In this document: one piece after another, positions 30,933 through 41,570 of the stretch
Numbering within the stretch: the stretch's first letter is position 1
Layout of the letters: each line of letters opens with the position of its first letter
Assembly (NCBI RefSeq): GCF_018199995.1
Contig: NZ_CP073578.1
Location: 62,001 to 126,000 of the forward strand
Direction: 5' to 3'
DNA from: Photobacterium sp. GJ3
GTDB taxonomy: Bacteria > Pseudomonadota > Gammaproteobacteria > Enterobacterales > Vibrionaceae
Length of the DNA stretch: 64,000 nt
The notes under the pieces: model-generated
What the model saw: only the letters and a program-made list of their open reading frames with translations
What the model was told of the DNA's origin: nothing
The model's database searches: none
Translations under genes and position numbers: made by a program

Positions 30933-31021
30933 GCGACACTCACTCAGTTGGTCAAGCGCAGCTTGCCAAGGTTGAGGTCACGCTGTCTCCTCGAAGATCA
31001 GGAACCTCGTGTGTCGCTCCA
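30933..31021 (+). pseudogene. Broken tRNA-Gly
   Basis: At the expected 115-bp step, but 89 nt long. The acceptor ends, part of the D-arm and TTGCCAAGGTTGAGGTCACG remain; the D-arm has changes (TCACTCAGTTGGTCAAG), one base of the anticodon stem side is lost, and the T-arm 5' half is replaced by an unrelated segment (CTGTCTCCTCGAAGATCAGG), so the T-stem cannot form. Confidence 0.85.
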
Positions 31022-31060
31022 GATTCAAAGCTGTCACCGTGCTGAACGATGAAATAAGAT

Positions 31061-31136
31061 GCGACACTAGCTCAGTTGGTAGAGCGCAACCTTGCCAAGG
31101 TTGAGGTCACGAGTTCGAACCTCGTGTGTCGCTCCA
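31061..31136 (+). tRNA. tRNA-Gly (GCC) copy 7
   Basis: Identical to copy 1; last tRNA of the array. No clear terminator follows directly; a weak hairpin plus T-run lies at 31291-31313. Confidence 0.98.
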
Positions 31137-31888
31137 AATTCCAGATTCGAAGCAGAATTCTGAAGATCAAAGCATTACTGTGAAGTAATCATCTGAGAGG
31201 CCAGTTGAACTTTGCCTCGTGAGGTTCAACAGGACGAAGTCCCAGCCGCCTCAGCTCTATGAGCAATATCACATCATCCCAAATCAGAGAAACAGCCGTC
31301 AGGTTGTTTTTTTGTCTGAGAATAAGATGCTCTGTATTCCCATACTGAGAAGTATTGGCGACCATCAATGATGACAATCAAAGTTGTAGTGTAGAAATTT
31401 GAGCTACACTTGTGCTTTGTTGCACATCATCTTCCAAACATGGTGACTCTTGTTGAACTGCAAGTTTCTCTGAGAGAACCGGTCTAATCTGTTTCGTTGC
31501 ATAACATGATGCACAGACTTATCCACATATCATGCCATGTGGATAAGTTGGTTGATGACATGTGTTGTCTGCTTGTGTATAACTCTGTGTGTTTCTAAAG
31601 ATATCCCCACAATTCACTGATTGTAACATTTTCTCTATTTCTGCAAGTGGTTGTTTTTTATTGGTTTAATTGTCTATCCTCTAAAGTTGTAAACAGCCTG
31701 ATCATATAGTGATCATCGTGAATAACATTATTTTAGAGATCCCTTGCGGCTTGTGTTTAATAACCACTGTTCAGAACCAAATTGGTGCAATTGAAATTTT
31801 TTTCCACATACAAGAAAAGCTGATCAGGATCGCGTTTTGTAGCCCGTGACTCTCCCTGAGGCTGAACCCGGGCCGCTGGGAGTGAATG
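31137..31888. other. DnaA-box and GATC-rich non-coding region between tRNA-Gly array and queG
   Basis: About 750 bases without a convincing gene. TTATCCACA at 31519-31527 and its reverse complement at 31538-31546 are both perfect DnaA boxes, set in a 12-bp perfect inverted repeat (31517-31528 and 31537-31548). A third box (TGTGTATAA, reverse complement TTATACACA) is at 31574-31582. One-mismatch boxes occur at 31752-31760 and 31800-31808. An AT-rich stretch spans about 31630-31680. Five GATC sites fall within 31700-31831. E. coli carries its DnaA-titrating locus datA at this position, between glyVXY and queG. A weak hairpin with T-run at 31291-31313 may end the tRNA transcript. Confidence 0.7.
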
Positions 31889-33022
31889 TCAGGCGTCGCG
31901 GGGCAGACCTTTTTCGACAATCCGAATCAGGCGCTTGGTTTTGGTTGGCAGCACTTCAACTGCTGCGGCTTCGCGTTTTGTCATTTGCTGTGCGATAGCC
32001 CAGTCCAGGTGCTCATCCAGCATGGCATCTTGCCCCTGGCGTGAGATCAGGGCGTCCAGTAAAGCGGGGTCATAGGGGGCATTGCCAATGGCAACGCTGA
32101 GGTTGCGTAACCATTTCAGGTGGCCAATCCGCCGGATGGGGGATCCTTCCGTATTTTTCAGGAAGGTCGCTTCGTCCCATTGAAAGAGCGTCAGCAGATC
32201 TTGTTGATAAAGCTGCGGCCGGCAATGGTAATCCTGCTCTTCTGTGATATCTGATTCGCGATTGAATGGGCACACCAGCTGGCAATCGTCGCAGCCATAG
32301 ATCCGGTTGCCGATGGCTTCGCGAAACGCTTCAGGAATCGGGCCATCAAGTTCAATGGTGAGATAGGAGATGCAGCGACGGGCATCAATGACGCCTTCCG
32401 CTACAATCGCTTGTGTCGGACAACTGGTCATGCAGGCGACACACTTGCCGCATTGGTTTGAAACCGGGCTGTCGACCGGTAAAGGTAAATCAATCAGCAG
32501 TTCACCCAGAAAAAACCAGGACCCTGCCGTTTCATTGAGAATCAGCGAATGTTTGCCTGTCCATCCCAGACCTGCTTTCTCTGCCAGTGGGCGCTCCAGG
32601 ATCGGGGCAGAATCGACAAATGGGCGATACCCAAAGGGGCCGACGGCCTGTTCAATTTTCTGACCCAGTTGCTTGAGGCGATTACGAACCAGTTTGTGGT
32701 AATCCCGGCCAAGTGCATAGCGGCTGATGTACGCCTTTTGCGGTTGCTTCAGTGTTTGGGCAAAACCGGCCTCAGGCGGCAGGTAATTCATCCGCACACT
32801 AATCACCCGGATAGTTCCCGGCAGTAATTCAGCCGGGCGGGCTCGCATCATGCCGTGGCGGGCCATCCAGTCCATTTCACCGTGGTAACCGGCGTCCAGC
32901 CAGCGCTGCAGTTGTGCCTCATGCTTCGACAAATCCACATCGCAGATCCCGACATGCTGAAAACCAAGGTCTTTTCCCCAGTGTTTGATGTCTTGTGCGA
33001 GTTGATGATAGTCGATGGTCAT
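31889..33022 (-). CDS. queG: Epoxyqueuosine reductase QueG
   Basis: Cobalamin- and iron-sulfur-dependent enzyme that reduces epoxyqueuosine to queuosine in tRNA anticodons. 377 residues, close to E. coli (379). The two [4Fe-4S] clusters are seen in CGKCVACMTSCPTQAI and CDDCQLVCPFN. The N-terminal catalytic domain contains DSAPILERPLAEKAGLGW. ATG at 33022, divergent from nnr. Follows the E. coli order orn-tRNA-Gly-queG-nnr. Confidence 0.96.
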   Translation of the reverse strand: MTIDYHQLAQDIKHWGKDLGFQHVGICDVDLSKHEAQLQRWLDAGYHGEMDWMARHGMMRARPAELLPGTIRVISVRMNYLPPEAGFAQTLKQPQKAYISRYALGRDYHKLVRNRLKQLGQKIEQAVGPFGYRPFVDSAPILERPLAEKAGLGWTGKHSLILNETAGSWFFLGELLIDLPLPVDSPVSNQCGKCVACMTSCPTQAIVAEGVIDARRCISYLTIELDGPIPEAFREAIGNRIYGCDDCQLVCPFNRESDITEEQDYHCRPQLYQQDLLTLFQWDEATFLKNTEGSPIRRIGHLKWLRNLSVAIGNAPYDPALLDALISRQGQDAMLDEHLDWAIAQQMTKREAAAVEVLPTKTKRLIRIVEKGLPRDA

Positions 33023-33157
33023 GGCACAGCCGCTTGATGGATAAATCGGGGGCCGGAGTGTAGCACAGTTCAGACTGGGAAAAATAACCTGTTGTAGTGA
33101 AAAATAATGTAAGGGTCGTTGTGACTTTCTGCGCTTTTCGGCACTATTTTAGAGTAT

Positions 33158-34699
33158 ATGCCACAACTGTTGACGAGCGGAAAACCACAGGTCATGACGC
33201 AGAACGCTTTACCCACTGTTGCTTATCGTGCAGTACAGGTCCGTCAGGGAGAGCAGATCGCTGCCCGACGGCTGGGCTGGCCGATGTACCGGTTAATGGA
33301 AAGTGCCGGTGCGGCTGTGTTTGAAGTGATCCGGGAAAAGTATCCTGCTTTAAAGTCTCTGTGCGTGTGCTGTGGCGGAGGCAATAACGGGGGAGACGGC
33401 TATATTGTCGCCCGGCTGGCGAAATTGCACGGGATGGATGTGGTGCTCTGGCAATTGGGCGATGCAGAGAATCTGAAAGGCGATGCTGCCGCCGCCCGCG
33501 ATGCCTGGTTGGCCTGCGGTGGTCGGATTGAGTCTCCAGAAGTGCAGATACCCGAGTCATCAGAAGTCATTCTTGATGCCGTTCTCGGTACGGGTCTGAC
33601 AGGAGCGGTCCGGCCTGATGCTGCCGCGCTGATCACCACAATCAATGCCGCCGGTAAGCCTGTGGTGGCGGTAGATATTCCATCGGGCCTTTGTGCCGAT
33701 ACCGGGCGCTGCCTGGGGGAGACGGTGCACGCTCGTCAAACGGTCACTTTTATCGGGATGAAACAAGGGCTGCTGACCGGACAGGCTGCGCAATATCGGG
33801 GAGAGCTGAGGTATGCTGGACTCGGCGTGGCTGAAACGCTGATGCAGATTGAGCCGCCGACAGCGTTGCGGATTGATCCGCAGGATATGTTGAACTGGCT
33901 GCCGCCCCGATCGAAGGTCGCACATAAAGGCAATTTCGGTCGCGTCCTATGTCTGGGAGGCGAGCAGGGCATGGGCGGCGCAATTCGTCTGGCCGCAGAA
34001 GCCAGTGCCAGAAGTGGCGCAGGCCTGACAGCGGCGGTAACACATGCTGACAATGTATTGGCAATCCTGGCCGCCAGACCTGAGATAATGACCCAAAGCT
34101 GGCAATCCGGATGTCCCGACGCAGAACAGAGGCTGACCTCAAGATTGAACTGGGCAGATGTGATTGTGATGGGGCCCGGACTGGGGCAAAATTCGTGGGG
34201 CAGCGCACTCTTTGACCATCTCAAGCGGTTAAGAGACGATCAATCGCTGGTTCTGGATGCGGATGGATTGAACTTATTGGCCCGGTCGCCTGACTATAAA
34301 GACAACAGAATTCTGACGCCTCATCCAGGAGAAGCTGCGCACTTACTTGGGCTGAGTGTGGCTGATATTGAAGCTGATCGATTTGAGGCGGTGGCAAGCC
34401 TGCAGCGCCGTTATGGCGGTGTGGTTGTGCTCAAAGGGGCTGGAACCCTGATTAATGATGGTCAGCAGCATTTCGTGTGTCTGGCTGGAAATCCGGGGAT
34501 GGCCACCGGCGGGATGGGAGATGTGCTGGCCGGACTTATTGGTGGCTTGCGCTCACAGGGGCTGACGCTGTCTGAGGCTGCGCGGGCTGGCGTATGGATT
34601 CACAGCCGCGCGGCTGATCTGGCTGCCGAAGCCGGAGAGCGGGGCTTGCTGGCAAGCGACCTCTTTGCGTATATTCGACAATTGATAAATCTAAGATAA
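33158..34699 (+). CDS. nnr: Bifunctional NAD(P)HX epimerase/dehydratase Nnr
   Basis: Repairs hydrated NADH and NADPH: the N-terminal YjeF_N domain (about 20-225) epimerises NAD(P)HX ([27 protein letters not shown]) and the C-terminal carbohydrate-kinase-like domain (about 235-510) dehydrates it ([42 protein letters not shown]). 513 residues from ATG 33158; ATG at 33194 ([14 protein letters not shown]) would give 501 residues and is a serious alternative. First gene of the nnr-tsaE-amiB-mutL-miaA cluster. Confidence 0.93.
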   Translation: MPQLLTSGKPQVMTQNALPTVAYRAVQVRQGEQIAARRLGWPMYRLMESAGAAVFEVIREKYPALKSLCVCCGGGNNGGDGYIVARLAKLHGMDVVLWQLGDAENLKGDAAAARDAWLACGGRIESPEVQIPESSEVILDAVLGTGLTGAVRPDAAALITTINAAGKPVVAVDIPSGLCADTGRCLGETVHARQTVTFIGMKQGLLTGQAAQYRGELRYAGLGVAETLMQIEPPTALRIDPQDMLNWLPPRSKVAHKGNFGRVLCLGGEQGMGGAIRLAAEASARSGAGLTAAVTHADNVLAILAARPEIMTQSWQSGCPDAEQRLTSRLNWADVIVMGPGLGQNSWGSALFDHLKRLRDDQSLVLDADGLNLLARSPDYKDNRILTPHPGEAAHLLGLSVADIEADRFEAVASLQRRYGGVVVLKGAGTLINDGQQHFVCLAGNPGMATGGMGDVLAGLIGGLRSQGLTLSEAARAGVWIHSRAADLAAEAGERGLLASDLFAYIRQLINLR

Positions 34700-34713
34700 A
34701 GACAACGACAACA

Positions 34714-35178
34714 ATGCAGACATTGAAACTTGTGTTGGCCGATGAAGCGGCAACCGTGAATTTTGGTCAACAATTGGCGCAGGCTTGTGAGCGTCAGACC
34801 ACCATCTACCTGCACGGCGATCTGGGTGCAGGCAAAACCACATTTTGCCGCGGTTTTATCCGGGCGCTTGGCCATCAGGGTAATGTGAAAAGCCCGACGT
34901 ATACGCTGGTAGAACCCTATGAACTGCCGCCCTGGCAAGTATACCACTTTGACCTGTATCGGCTGGCTGATCCGGAAGAGCTGGAATTTATGGGGATTCG
35001 TGATTATTTCACCCCGGATGCCATCTGTCTGGTGGAATGGCCGGAAAAAGGGACCGGGCTGCTGCCATCACCGGATCTGGATCTTGAGTTCCGTTACGTG
35101 GATGAACACCGTGAGGTGGAAGTGACAGCCAATAATGGTTACGGCATGGCGTTAATTCAGACACTGGAGCAGAGTTGA
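34714..35178 (+). CDS. tsaE: tRNA threonylcarbamoyladenosine biosynthesis ATPase TsaE
   Basis: ATPase partner of TsaB-TsaD in making t6A37 of ANN-decoding tRNAs. 154 residues with P-loop [23 protein letters not shown], the FDLYRL segment and the conserved CLVEWPEKG. Starts 14 bases after nnr and ends just before amiB. Confidence 0.96.
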   Translation: MQTLKLVLADEAATVNFGQQLAQACERQTTIYLHGDLGAGKTTFCRGFIRALGHQGNVKSPTYTLVEPYELPPWQVYHFDLYRLADPEELEFMGIRDYFTPDAICLVEWPEKGTGLLPSPDLDLEFRYVDEHREVEVTANNGYGMALIQTLEQS

Positions 35179-35182
35179 TTCA

Positions 35183-36880
35183 ATGGGGTGGCGCAGAAGT
35201 TTTTCTTTATTGGTTTGGTTGGCCGGGGTAAGCAGTGGATCCGTTCTGGCGAATCAATTAGAAGGGATTCGTGTCTGGCCAGCCCCGGATGAAACCCGGG
35301 TCGTGTTGGACATGGAGGAAGAACCGACTTTCACCTATTTCACGCTGACCAAACCCAATCGTTTGGTCGTCGACTTAAAACAGACATCACTGAAAGCCTC
35401 GCTGCCTGTTGTGGTGAAGGATAGCGACGTACTGACAAAAATCCGCAGCAGCAGCGCACCGGAGAGCGGTACTTACCGGCTGGTGCTGGAGACTAAAACC
35501 GGCACGTCTCCGAACATATTTAAACTGGCGCCCACTCCGGATGGCCATTACAGTCACCGATTGGTGGTCGATCTGCCGCATGCCGGAAAGCCGGAAAAGC
35601 CAGCGGTTTCTGAAACGAAATCACCGTCGAAACCTGTCAACAGCATCCATATGCCTTATGGCAATGACGATATCATCGTGGCGATCGACGCCGGACATGG
35701 CGGTGAGGATCCGGGATCGATCGGTCCGACCCGTAAATACGAAAAAAATGTCACGCTGACCATTGCCAAGAAAGTGGCCGCTCGGATCAACGCGACGCCG
35801 GGTATGAAAGCGGTGATGACCCGTCGGGGAGACTATTTCGTCAATCTCAACAAACGGTCTGAGATTGCCCGTAAGAATAAAGCTCATTTGCTGGTATCCA
35901 TTCACGCAGACGGTTTCCATAAGCCGCAGCCGCAGGGCGCGTCGGTCTGGGTGCTCAACACCCGTCGTGCCAATACTGAAATTGGTCGCTGGCTGGAGCA
36001 GCACGAGAAGCAGTCTGAGTTGCTGGGCGGCGGTGATGTCTTGTCCGGCGGGCAGGATGATCAGTACCTGAGTATGGCCGTGCTGGATCTGCAGTTCAGT
36101 CATTCCCAGAAAGAAGGCTATGATGTTGCGAGCCGTGTGCTGGGCGAGTTAGCCAAAGTGACGAAATTGCACAAATCGAAACCTGAGCACGCCAGTCTGG
36201 CGGTCCTTAAGTCGCCAGATATCCCGTCACTGCTGGTCGAAACCGGCTTTATCACGAATCCGAGAGAAGAACGTTTGCTGAACAATCTGAGCCATCAGAA
36301 CAAGATTTCGGACGCGGTTTACAAAGGAATCCTGGCTTATTTCAATGAGAAGCCGCCGGAAGGAACCTTATTTGCCGCACGCAAACACGGGATTCGGCAT
36401 AAAGTTGCCAGTGGGGAATCCCTGAGTGTGATTGCGGATAAATACCGGACCACGGTCGAGGCGATTCGCGGGATGAACCAACTGAGTTCCAATGTTGTGA
36501 AAGTGGGTCAGGTGCTGCGAATCCCAGCGGGTAACAGTGCGCCAGCCGGGAGTGGGGGCGCTGTGACGTCTATCCTGAAACGCAATGTTGTGCATACCGT
36601 GCAGCGCGGTGAATTTTTGGGTAAGATTGCCGGCCAGTATCAGGTATCTGTCGGGACCATTCGTCAGGCTAATCAGCTCAGGTCAGATGAACTGGCGATT
36701 GGTCAGAAACTGAAAATCCCGGTAGAGCGCAAAATGGTTGAGCATACCGTTCGCCGGGGGGAGTTCCTCGGTAAGATTGCCTCCCATTACGGGGTCAGCG
36801 TCAGTAGTATCCGAGATGCAAATCAGCTACGCTCAGATACACTGGCCGTCGGCCAGAAACTCAAAATTCCTAGCAGTTAG
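35183..36880 (+). CDS. amiB: N-acetylmuramoyl-L-alanine amidase AmiB with three LysM repeats
   Basis: Periplasmic zinc amidase that splits septal peptidoglycan during cell separation, normally activated by EnvC-type proteins. 565 residues: signal peptide (about 1-23), AMIN domain (about 25-125), Amidase_3 domain (about 163-385) with the metal motif [18 protein letters not shown] and VETGFITN, then three LysM peptidoglycan-binding repeats (about 406-448, 471-513, 521-563), the last two nearly identical. E. coli AmiB has no LysM; Vibrio types do. ATG at 35183, four bases after tsaE. Confidence 0.95.
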   Translation: MGWRRSFSLLVWLAGVSSGSVLANQLEGIRVWPAPDETRVVLDMEEEPTFTYFTLTKPNRLVVDLKQTSLKASLPVVVKDSDVLTKIRSSSAPESGTYRLVLETKTGTSPNIFKLAPTPDGHYSHRLVVDLPHAGKPEKPAVSETKSPSKPVNSIHMPYGNDDIIVAIDAGHGGEDPGSIGPTRKYEKNVTLTIAKKVAARINATPGMKAVMTRRGDYFVNLNKRSEIARKNKAHLLVSIHADGFHKPQPQGASVWVLNTRRANTEIGRWLEQHEKQSELLGGGDVLSGGQDDQYLSMAVLDLQFSHSQKEGYDVASRVLGELAKVTKLHKSKPEHASLAVLKSPDIPSLLVETGFITNPREERLLNNLSHQNKISDAVYKGILAYFNEKPPEGTLFAARKHGIRHKVASGESLSVIADKYRTTVEAIRGMNQLSSNVVKVGQVLRIPAGNSAPAGSGGAVTSILKRNVVHTVQRGEFLGKIAGQYQVSVGTIRQANQLRSDELAIGQKLKIPVERKMVEHTVRRGEFLGKIASHYGVSVSSIRDANQLRSDTLAVGQKLKIPSS

Positions 36881-36893
36881 TTGCAGAGCGATT

Positions 36894-38918
36894 ATGCCGA
36901 TTCAGATATTACCCGCCAGGCTTGCGAACCAGATTGCCGCCGGTGAAGTCGTGGAGCGTCCTGCCTCCGTGGTGAAAGAGCTGGTGGAAAACAGTCTGGA
37001 TGCCGGGGCAACTAAAATTGAAATCGACATCGACAAAGGTGGCAGCCAGACGATCCGGATCCGGGATAATGGTCAGGGCATCGCGAAAGATGAACTGGAA
37101 CTGGCGCTTAGCCGTCATGCCACCTCAAAAATTGCGACGCTGGATGATTTGGAAGCCATTGCCAGTCTGGGGTTTCGGGGTGAAGCGCTCGCCAGTATCA
37201 GCTCTGTTTCCCGCCTGACGCTGACATCCAAAACGGCATCGCAGCAGGAAGCCTGGTCTGCGTATGCTGAAGGCCGGGATATGCAGGTACAGCTCAAACC
37301 CGCGGCACATCCGGTGGGGACGACGCTTGAAGTCTTGGATCTGTTTTTCAACACCCCAGCCCGTCGGAAATTCTTACGCACAGAAAAAACCGAGTTCGCT
37401 CATATTGATGAGTTACTCAAACGCATCGCCTTAAGTCGGTTTGATGTCAGTATTTTGCTGCGCCATAACGGCAAGCTGATCCGACAGTACCGGGCCGCAG
37501 AAACTCAGGCTCAGCAGGAACGCCGTGTGGCTGCGGTATGCGGGCAGGGCTTTTTGCAGCATGCCATGTCACTGGAATTGAGTCATGGTGAGCTGCGGCT
37601 GTCTGGCTGGGTCTGTACACCTCAGGGAGCACGGGCTCAGAACGATATTCAGTACTGCTATGTCAACGGCCGGATGATGAAGGATAAGCTGATTAATCAT
37701 GCGATCCGTCAGGCCTTTGAAGGTGCATTGCCATCAGAGCAGTATGCTGCTTATGTACTTTATATCGATATTGATCCCCATCAGGTCGATGTGAATGTGC
37801 ACCCGGCCAAACACGAAGTTCGGTTTCATCAGGCCCGTCTGGTCCATGATTTTATTTATCAGGGTGTCCAGAGTGCGTTACAGCAAAGTGAAGCCAGTGA
37901 CGCGCAACGCTATGCAGCGCCGGAACGGGCCTCGGCCAGTGCCGCTTATCAGGTGCGTGAACCGGCCCCTGAGACGCGCACGGCCTCGGAAGCCATTGCC
38001 AACACACCAGCTTACCCCCGACAGGCACCCGCTCAGGATTGGCTGGCTCAGGATGCACCTGAGCCATCGCCTGCACCTCAGCCAACAAGTCGCCGGGAAA
38101 CGGGGGACATCCCCGTCAGTACTGCGTGTCGGACACAATCAAACAGCCGGATGCCATCTTCCCGCGCCTTTGGCCATGATTCACCTTCCAAAGCGGAGGT
38201 GGCTGCGTATCAGTCACTGATGCAGACACCGGAAGAAAGCGCGCCAAGTCATTCACCGCAGCCCGAAGCAAGTATGAACACCTGGCGAGACACACCGTCG
38301 CCCAAACCAAGGACACCAGTGTTCAAGCAGCCTGTCCAGGCGTTGGGAAAAGCACTGACCGTGGTTGCAGACCAGTATTTACTCCTCAGTTTTGGTGACG
38401 GGGTGGCTTTGCTGTCTCTGCCGGAAGCGGAGCGTCTCCGGGCGAAAGGCCAGCTGCGATTTGCCCGTCAGGACGGGCTGAAACCCCAGCCTTTGCTGAT
38501 CCCGTTGGCGATTCCGGCTGCGCAGGCGCAACTTCAGGTCGCTGAACAGCACCGGGAGGTACTGCAAAAACTGGGGATCCAGTTGCGCAGTAAAGGGCAG
38601 GATAAGCTGGTGATTCTGGCCGTCAGTCAGCCACTGCGACAGCAAAATCTGCAGATCCTGATCCCGGCGATACTTGGAAGACTCGAAAAGCTGGCAGAAG
38701 CCAGTGACCAGCTCAGTGAAGATGAATCCTGGGAACCGCTGCTTGACTGGTTGTCGGGTCAGCTGGCTGCGGAACTCACGCGCTTCACACTGTCTCAGGC
38801 CATCAGCCTGTTGGGTGAGCTGGAACAGCTTTGGGGCCCTGCCCTGGAAACTTATTACTCCCGGTTGCTGCGTCCGGTTGACCTGCAGCCGGCTTTAGAA
38901 GCATTTCATCATGACTAA
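36894..38918 (+). CDS. mutL: DNA mismatch repair protein MutL
   Basis: Dimeric ATPase linking MutS mismatch recognition to MutH and UvrD. 674 residues from ATG 36894 ([20 protein letters not shown]); the frame extends upstream into amiB but the family start is clear. GHKL motifs: [31 protein letters not shown] long low-complexity linker (about 345-480) leads to the dimerisation domain. No DQHAxxERxxYE endonuclease motif is seen, as expected for a methyl-directed gammaproteobacterial MutL. Starts 13 bases after amiB. Confidence 0.97.
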   Translation: MPIQILPARLANQIAAGEVVERPASVVKELVENSLDAGATKIEIDIDKGGSQTIRIRDNGQGIAKDELELALSRHATSKIATLDDLEAIASLGFRGEALASISSVSRLTLTSKTASQQEAWSAYAEGRDMQVQLKPAAHPVGTTLEVLDLFFNTPARRKFLRTEKTEFAHIDELLKRIALSRFDVSILLRHNGKLIRQYRAAETQAQQERRVAAVCGQGFLQHAMSLELSHGELRLSGWVCTPQGARAQNDIQYCYVNGRMMKDKLINHAIRQAFEGALPSEQYAAYVLYIDIDPHQVDVNVHPAKHEVRFHQARLVHDFIYQGVQSALQQSEASDAQRYAAPERASASAAYQVREPAPETRTASEAIANTPAYPRQAPAQDWLAQDAPEPSPAPQPTSRRETGDIPVSTACRTQSNSRMPSSRAFGHDSPSKAEVAAYQSLMQTPEESAPSHSPQPEASMNTWRDTPSPKPRTPVFKQPVQALGKALTVVADQYLLLSFGDGVALLSLPEAERLRAKGQLRFARQDGLKPQPLLIPLAIPAAQAQLQVAEQHREVLQKLGIQLRSKGQDKLVILAVSQPLRQQNLQILIPAILGRLEKLAEASDQLSEDESWEPLLDWLSGQLAAELTRFTLSQAISLLGELEQLWGPALETYYSRLLRPVDLQPALEAFHHD

Positions 38919-39846
38919 ACCTCTTCCTCAGGCCATTTTTCTGATGGGGCCGACGGCCTCAGGTAAAACCGATCTGGCGATTCGCCTGCGGCAGCAACTG
39001 CCCGTTGAGATCATCAGTGTCGACTCGGCGCTGATCTACCGTGATATGGATATCGGTACGGCGAAACCGGATGCTGCCGAGCTGTCACAAGCTCCACATC
39101 GGTTGATCAATATTCTGGATCCGGCAGAAAGTTATTCAGCCGCCGATTTTCGTGCTGATGCACTCAAAGAAATGGCAGATATTGTTCAGGCTGGTCGCAT
39201 TCCTCTATTGGTGGGCGGCACAATGCTCTATTACAAAGCGTTGCTGGAAGGACTTTCACCATTACCTCAGGCAGATCCGACCATTCGTGCTGAGATTGAG
39301 CAGGAGGCGAAATCACGGGGATGGCAGGCTCTGCATGAAGAATTGCAACAGATAGATCCTGTCTCTGCGACACGGATCCATCCAAATGATCCCCAACGGC
39401 TGTCACGGGCATTGGAAGTTTTCCGAATTTCAGGTAAAACTTTAACTGAGTTGACCCAAACGCAGGGGGAAACATTACCTTATCAGGTTCACCAATTTGC
39501 GATAACACCCAAGGATAGGGCTATCTTGCATCAACGGATCGAGCAGCGGTTTGACAAAATGATCATCGCAGGCTTTGAACAGGAAGTTCGAGCACTGTAT
39601 GAGCGTGGGGATCTGCATCCGGATCTTCCGTCAGTTCGCTGTGTTGGATACCGCCAGATGTGGGATTACTTTGATGGGAACTGCACGATTGATGATGCGA
39701 TTTATCGTGGTATCTGTGCAACTCGTCAGTTAGCCAAGCGTCAAATTACCTGGCTTCGCAGCTGGAAAGATTTGACCTGGTTGGATAGCAGTGATGTAGA
39801 GAAAGCGTTACAAACAGTCACAAACTCCGTTAGCCGTGAGGTTTGA
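38911..39846 (+). CDS. miaA: tRNA dimethylallyltransferase MiaA
   Basis: Adds the dimethylallyl group to A37 of tRNAs reading UNN codons. 311 residues with the P-loop [32 protein letters not shown], and [15 protein letters not shown] near the C-terminus. ATG overlaps the mutL stop by eight bases, so translation is probably coupled. Confidence 0.97.
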   Translation: MTKPLPQAIFLMGPTASGKTDLAIRLRQQLPVEIISVDSALIYRDMDIGTAKPDAAELSQAPHRLINILDPAESYSAADFRADALKEMADIVQAGRIPLLVGGTMLYYKALLEGLSPLPQADPTIRAEIEQEAKSRGWQALHEELQQIDPVSATRIHPNDPQRLSRALEVFRISGKTLTELTQTQGETLPYQVHQFAITPKDRAILHQRIEQRFDKMIIAGFEQEVRALYERGDLHPDLPSVRCVGYRQMWDYFDGNCTIDDAIYRGICATRQLAKRQITWLRSWKDLTWLDSSDVEKALQTVTNSVSREV

Positions 39847-39920
39847 TTAACGTGTATACTCATCTCTGCTTTGCGTATTGTTAATTTTGTTCATTGAAAC
39901 ATACAACTACAATCAAATAA

Positions 39921-40199
<279 letters not shown>

Positions 40200-40224
40200 G
40201 ATTCTTCGATAAGGAGTTGATTGC

Positions 40225-41514
40225 TTGTTTGACCGTTATGAAGCCGGTGAACAGGCAATTCTTGTTCATATCAACTTCACGCAAGAAGGGGAGTGGGAAG
40301 ATCTCAGCGAGTTTGAAATGCTGGTCTCCTCGGCGGGAGTCAACACGCTGCGTGTGATTACAGGCAGCCGACAGGCTCCCCACCCTAAGTATTACGTGGG
40401 AGAAGGTAAAGCACAGGAAATTGCCGATGCGGTCAGAGCGGAGAACGCTGAGATCGTGATTTTCAACCATTCACTCTCGCCAGCCCAGGAGCGAAACCTG
40501 GAACGGCTGTGCAAATGCCGTGTTCTGGACAGAACCGGATTGATTCTGGACATCTTTGCTCAGCGCGCACGCACTCACGAAGGTAAGTTGCAGGTCGAGC
40601 TGGCACAGTTACGTCATATTTCTACCCGATTGATCCGCGGCTGGACCCACCTTGAGCGTCAGAAAGGCGGGATAGGTTTGCGTGGCCCGGGTGAAACTCA
40701 GTTGGAAACGGACCGCCGTTTACTGCGTGAACGAATTAAATCGATATTGCGTCGGCTGGACAAAGTCTCCAAGCAACGTGATCAGGGGCGTCGGGCCAGA
40801 AACCGGGCGGAAATTCCGACCTTGTCTCTGGTGGGGTATACCAACGCCGGGAAATCGACCCTGTTTAACCGGGTGACCGATGCCGGGGTTTATGCCGCGG
40901 ATCAACTGTTTGCGACCTTGGATCCGACCCTGCGTAAAATCGAAGTGGACGATGTCGGCACCAGCATTCTGGCAGATACGGTGGGCTTTATCCGCCACCT
41001 GCCGCATGATCTGGTGGCTGCCTTTAAGGCCACATTGAAGGAAACACAGGAAGCCACGCTGCTCTTGCATGTTGTGGATGCCAGTGACGAGCGTTACCGC
41101 GAGAATATCGATGCGGTCAACACTGTCCTGGAAGAAATTGATGCCCATGATGTACCGATGCTGGTCGTCATGAATAAGATCGATAATCTGGAAAACGCCG
41201 AGCCACGGATTGAACGTGACGAGGATGGCATTCCGCGCAGGGTTTGGGTATCTGCCCGTGATGGATTGGGGATCGACTTGCTCTTTACGGCATTGACGGA
41301 GCGTCTGGCCGGCACCATGGTAACGCATACATTGCGTTTACCGCCTGCGGTCAGCGGGCGGTTTCGCAGTAAGTTTTACCAATTAGGTGCGATTGTCCGT
41401 GAAGAGTATGAGCAAGATGGCTGTCTGATTCTGGATGTGCGTTTGCCGCTGGCAGAGTGGGCACGGCTGCAAAAAAGAGAGGAGCAGGGGCTGGATGACT
41501 TTATCCTGGCCTGA
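40225..41514 (+). CDS. hflX: Ribosome-splitting GTPase HflX
   Basis: GTPase that splits stalled 70S ribosomes, important under heat stress. 429 residues: N-terminal HflX domain, GRGPGETQLETD-like stretch (LRGPGETQLETDRR), GTPase motifs GYTNAGKST, DTVGFIRHLP, NKID. Start is TTG at 40225 (MFDRYEAGEQ), supported by AAGGAG eight bases upstream and by alignment with E. coli. Confidence 0.96.
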   Translation: MFDRYEAGEQAILVHINFTQEGEWEDLSEFEMLVSSAGVNTLRVITGSRQAPHPKYYVGEGKAQEIADAVRAENAEIVIFNHSLSPAQERNLERLCKCRVLDRTGLILDIFAQRARTHEGKLQVELAQLRHISTRLIRGWTHLERQKGGIGLRGPGETQLETDRRLLRERIKSILRRLDKVSKQRDQGRRARNRAEIPTLSLVGYTNAGKSTLFNRVTDAGVYAADQLFATLDPTLRKIEVDDVGTSILADTVGFIRHLPHDLVAAFKATLKETQEATLLLHVVDASDERYRENIDAVNTVLEEIDAHDVPMLVVMNKIDNLENAEPRIERDEDGIPRRVWVSARDGLGIDLLFTALTERLAGTMVTHTLRLPPAVSGRFRSKFYQLGAIVREEYEQDGCLILDVRLPLAEWARLQKREEQGLDDFILA

Positions 41515-41570
41515 TGGACTGCTAGAGTAATAAAAAAACTGTCGTCATATCATATTGATGGAGTTCTATA

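Noticed and set aside
30588..31136. Regular 115-bp direct repeats that could suggest a CRISPR array
   Set aside because: The repeat is a 76-nt tRNA-Gly with nearly identical spacers, not 25-40 bp repeats with unique spacers, and no cas genes are present.
31189..31377. Leftward 62-codon frame in the tRNA-queG gap
   Set aside because: No ribosome site, no recognisable family, and composition like the non-coding surroundings. A very degraded gene remnant cannot be excluded.
36738..36893. Upstream extension of mutL inside amiB
   Set aside because: The family N-terminus MPIQILP begins at 36894; the extra residues translate amiB sequence in another frame.
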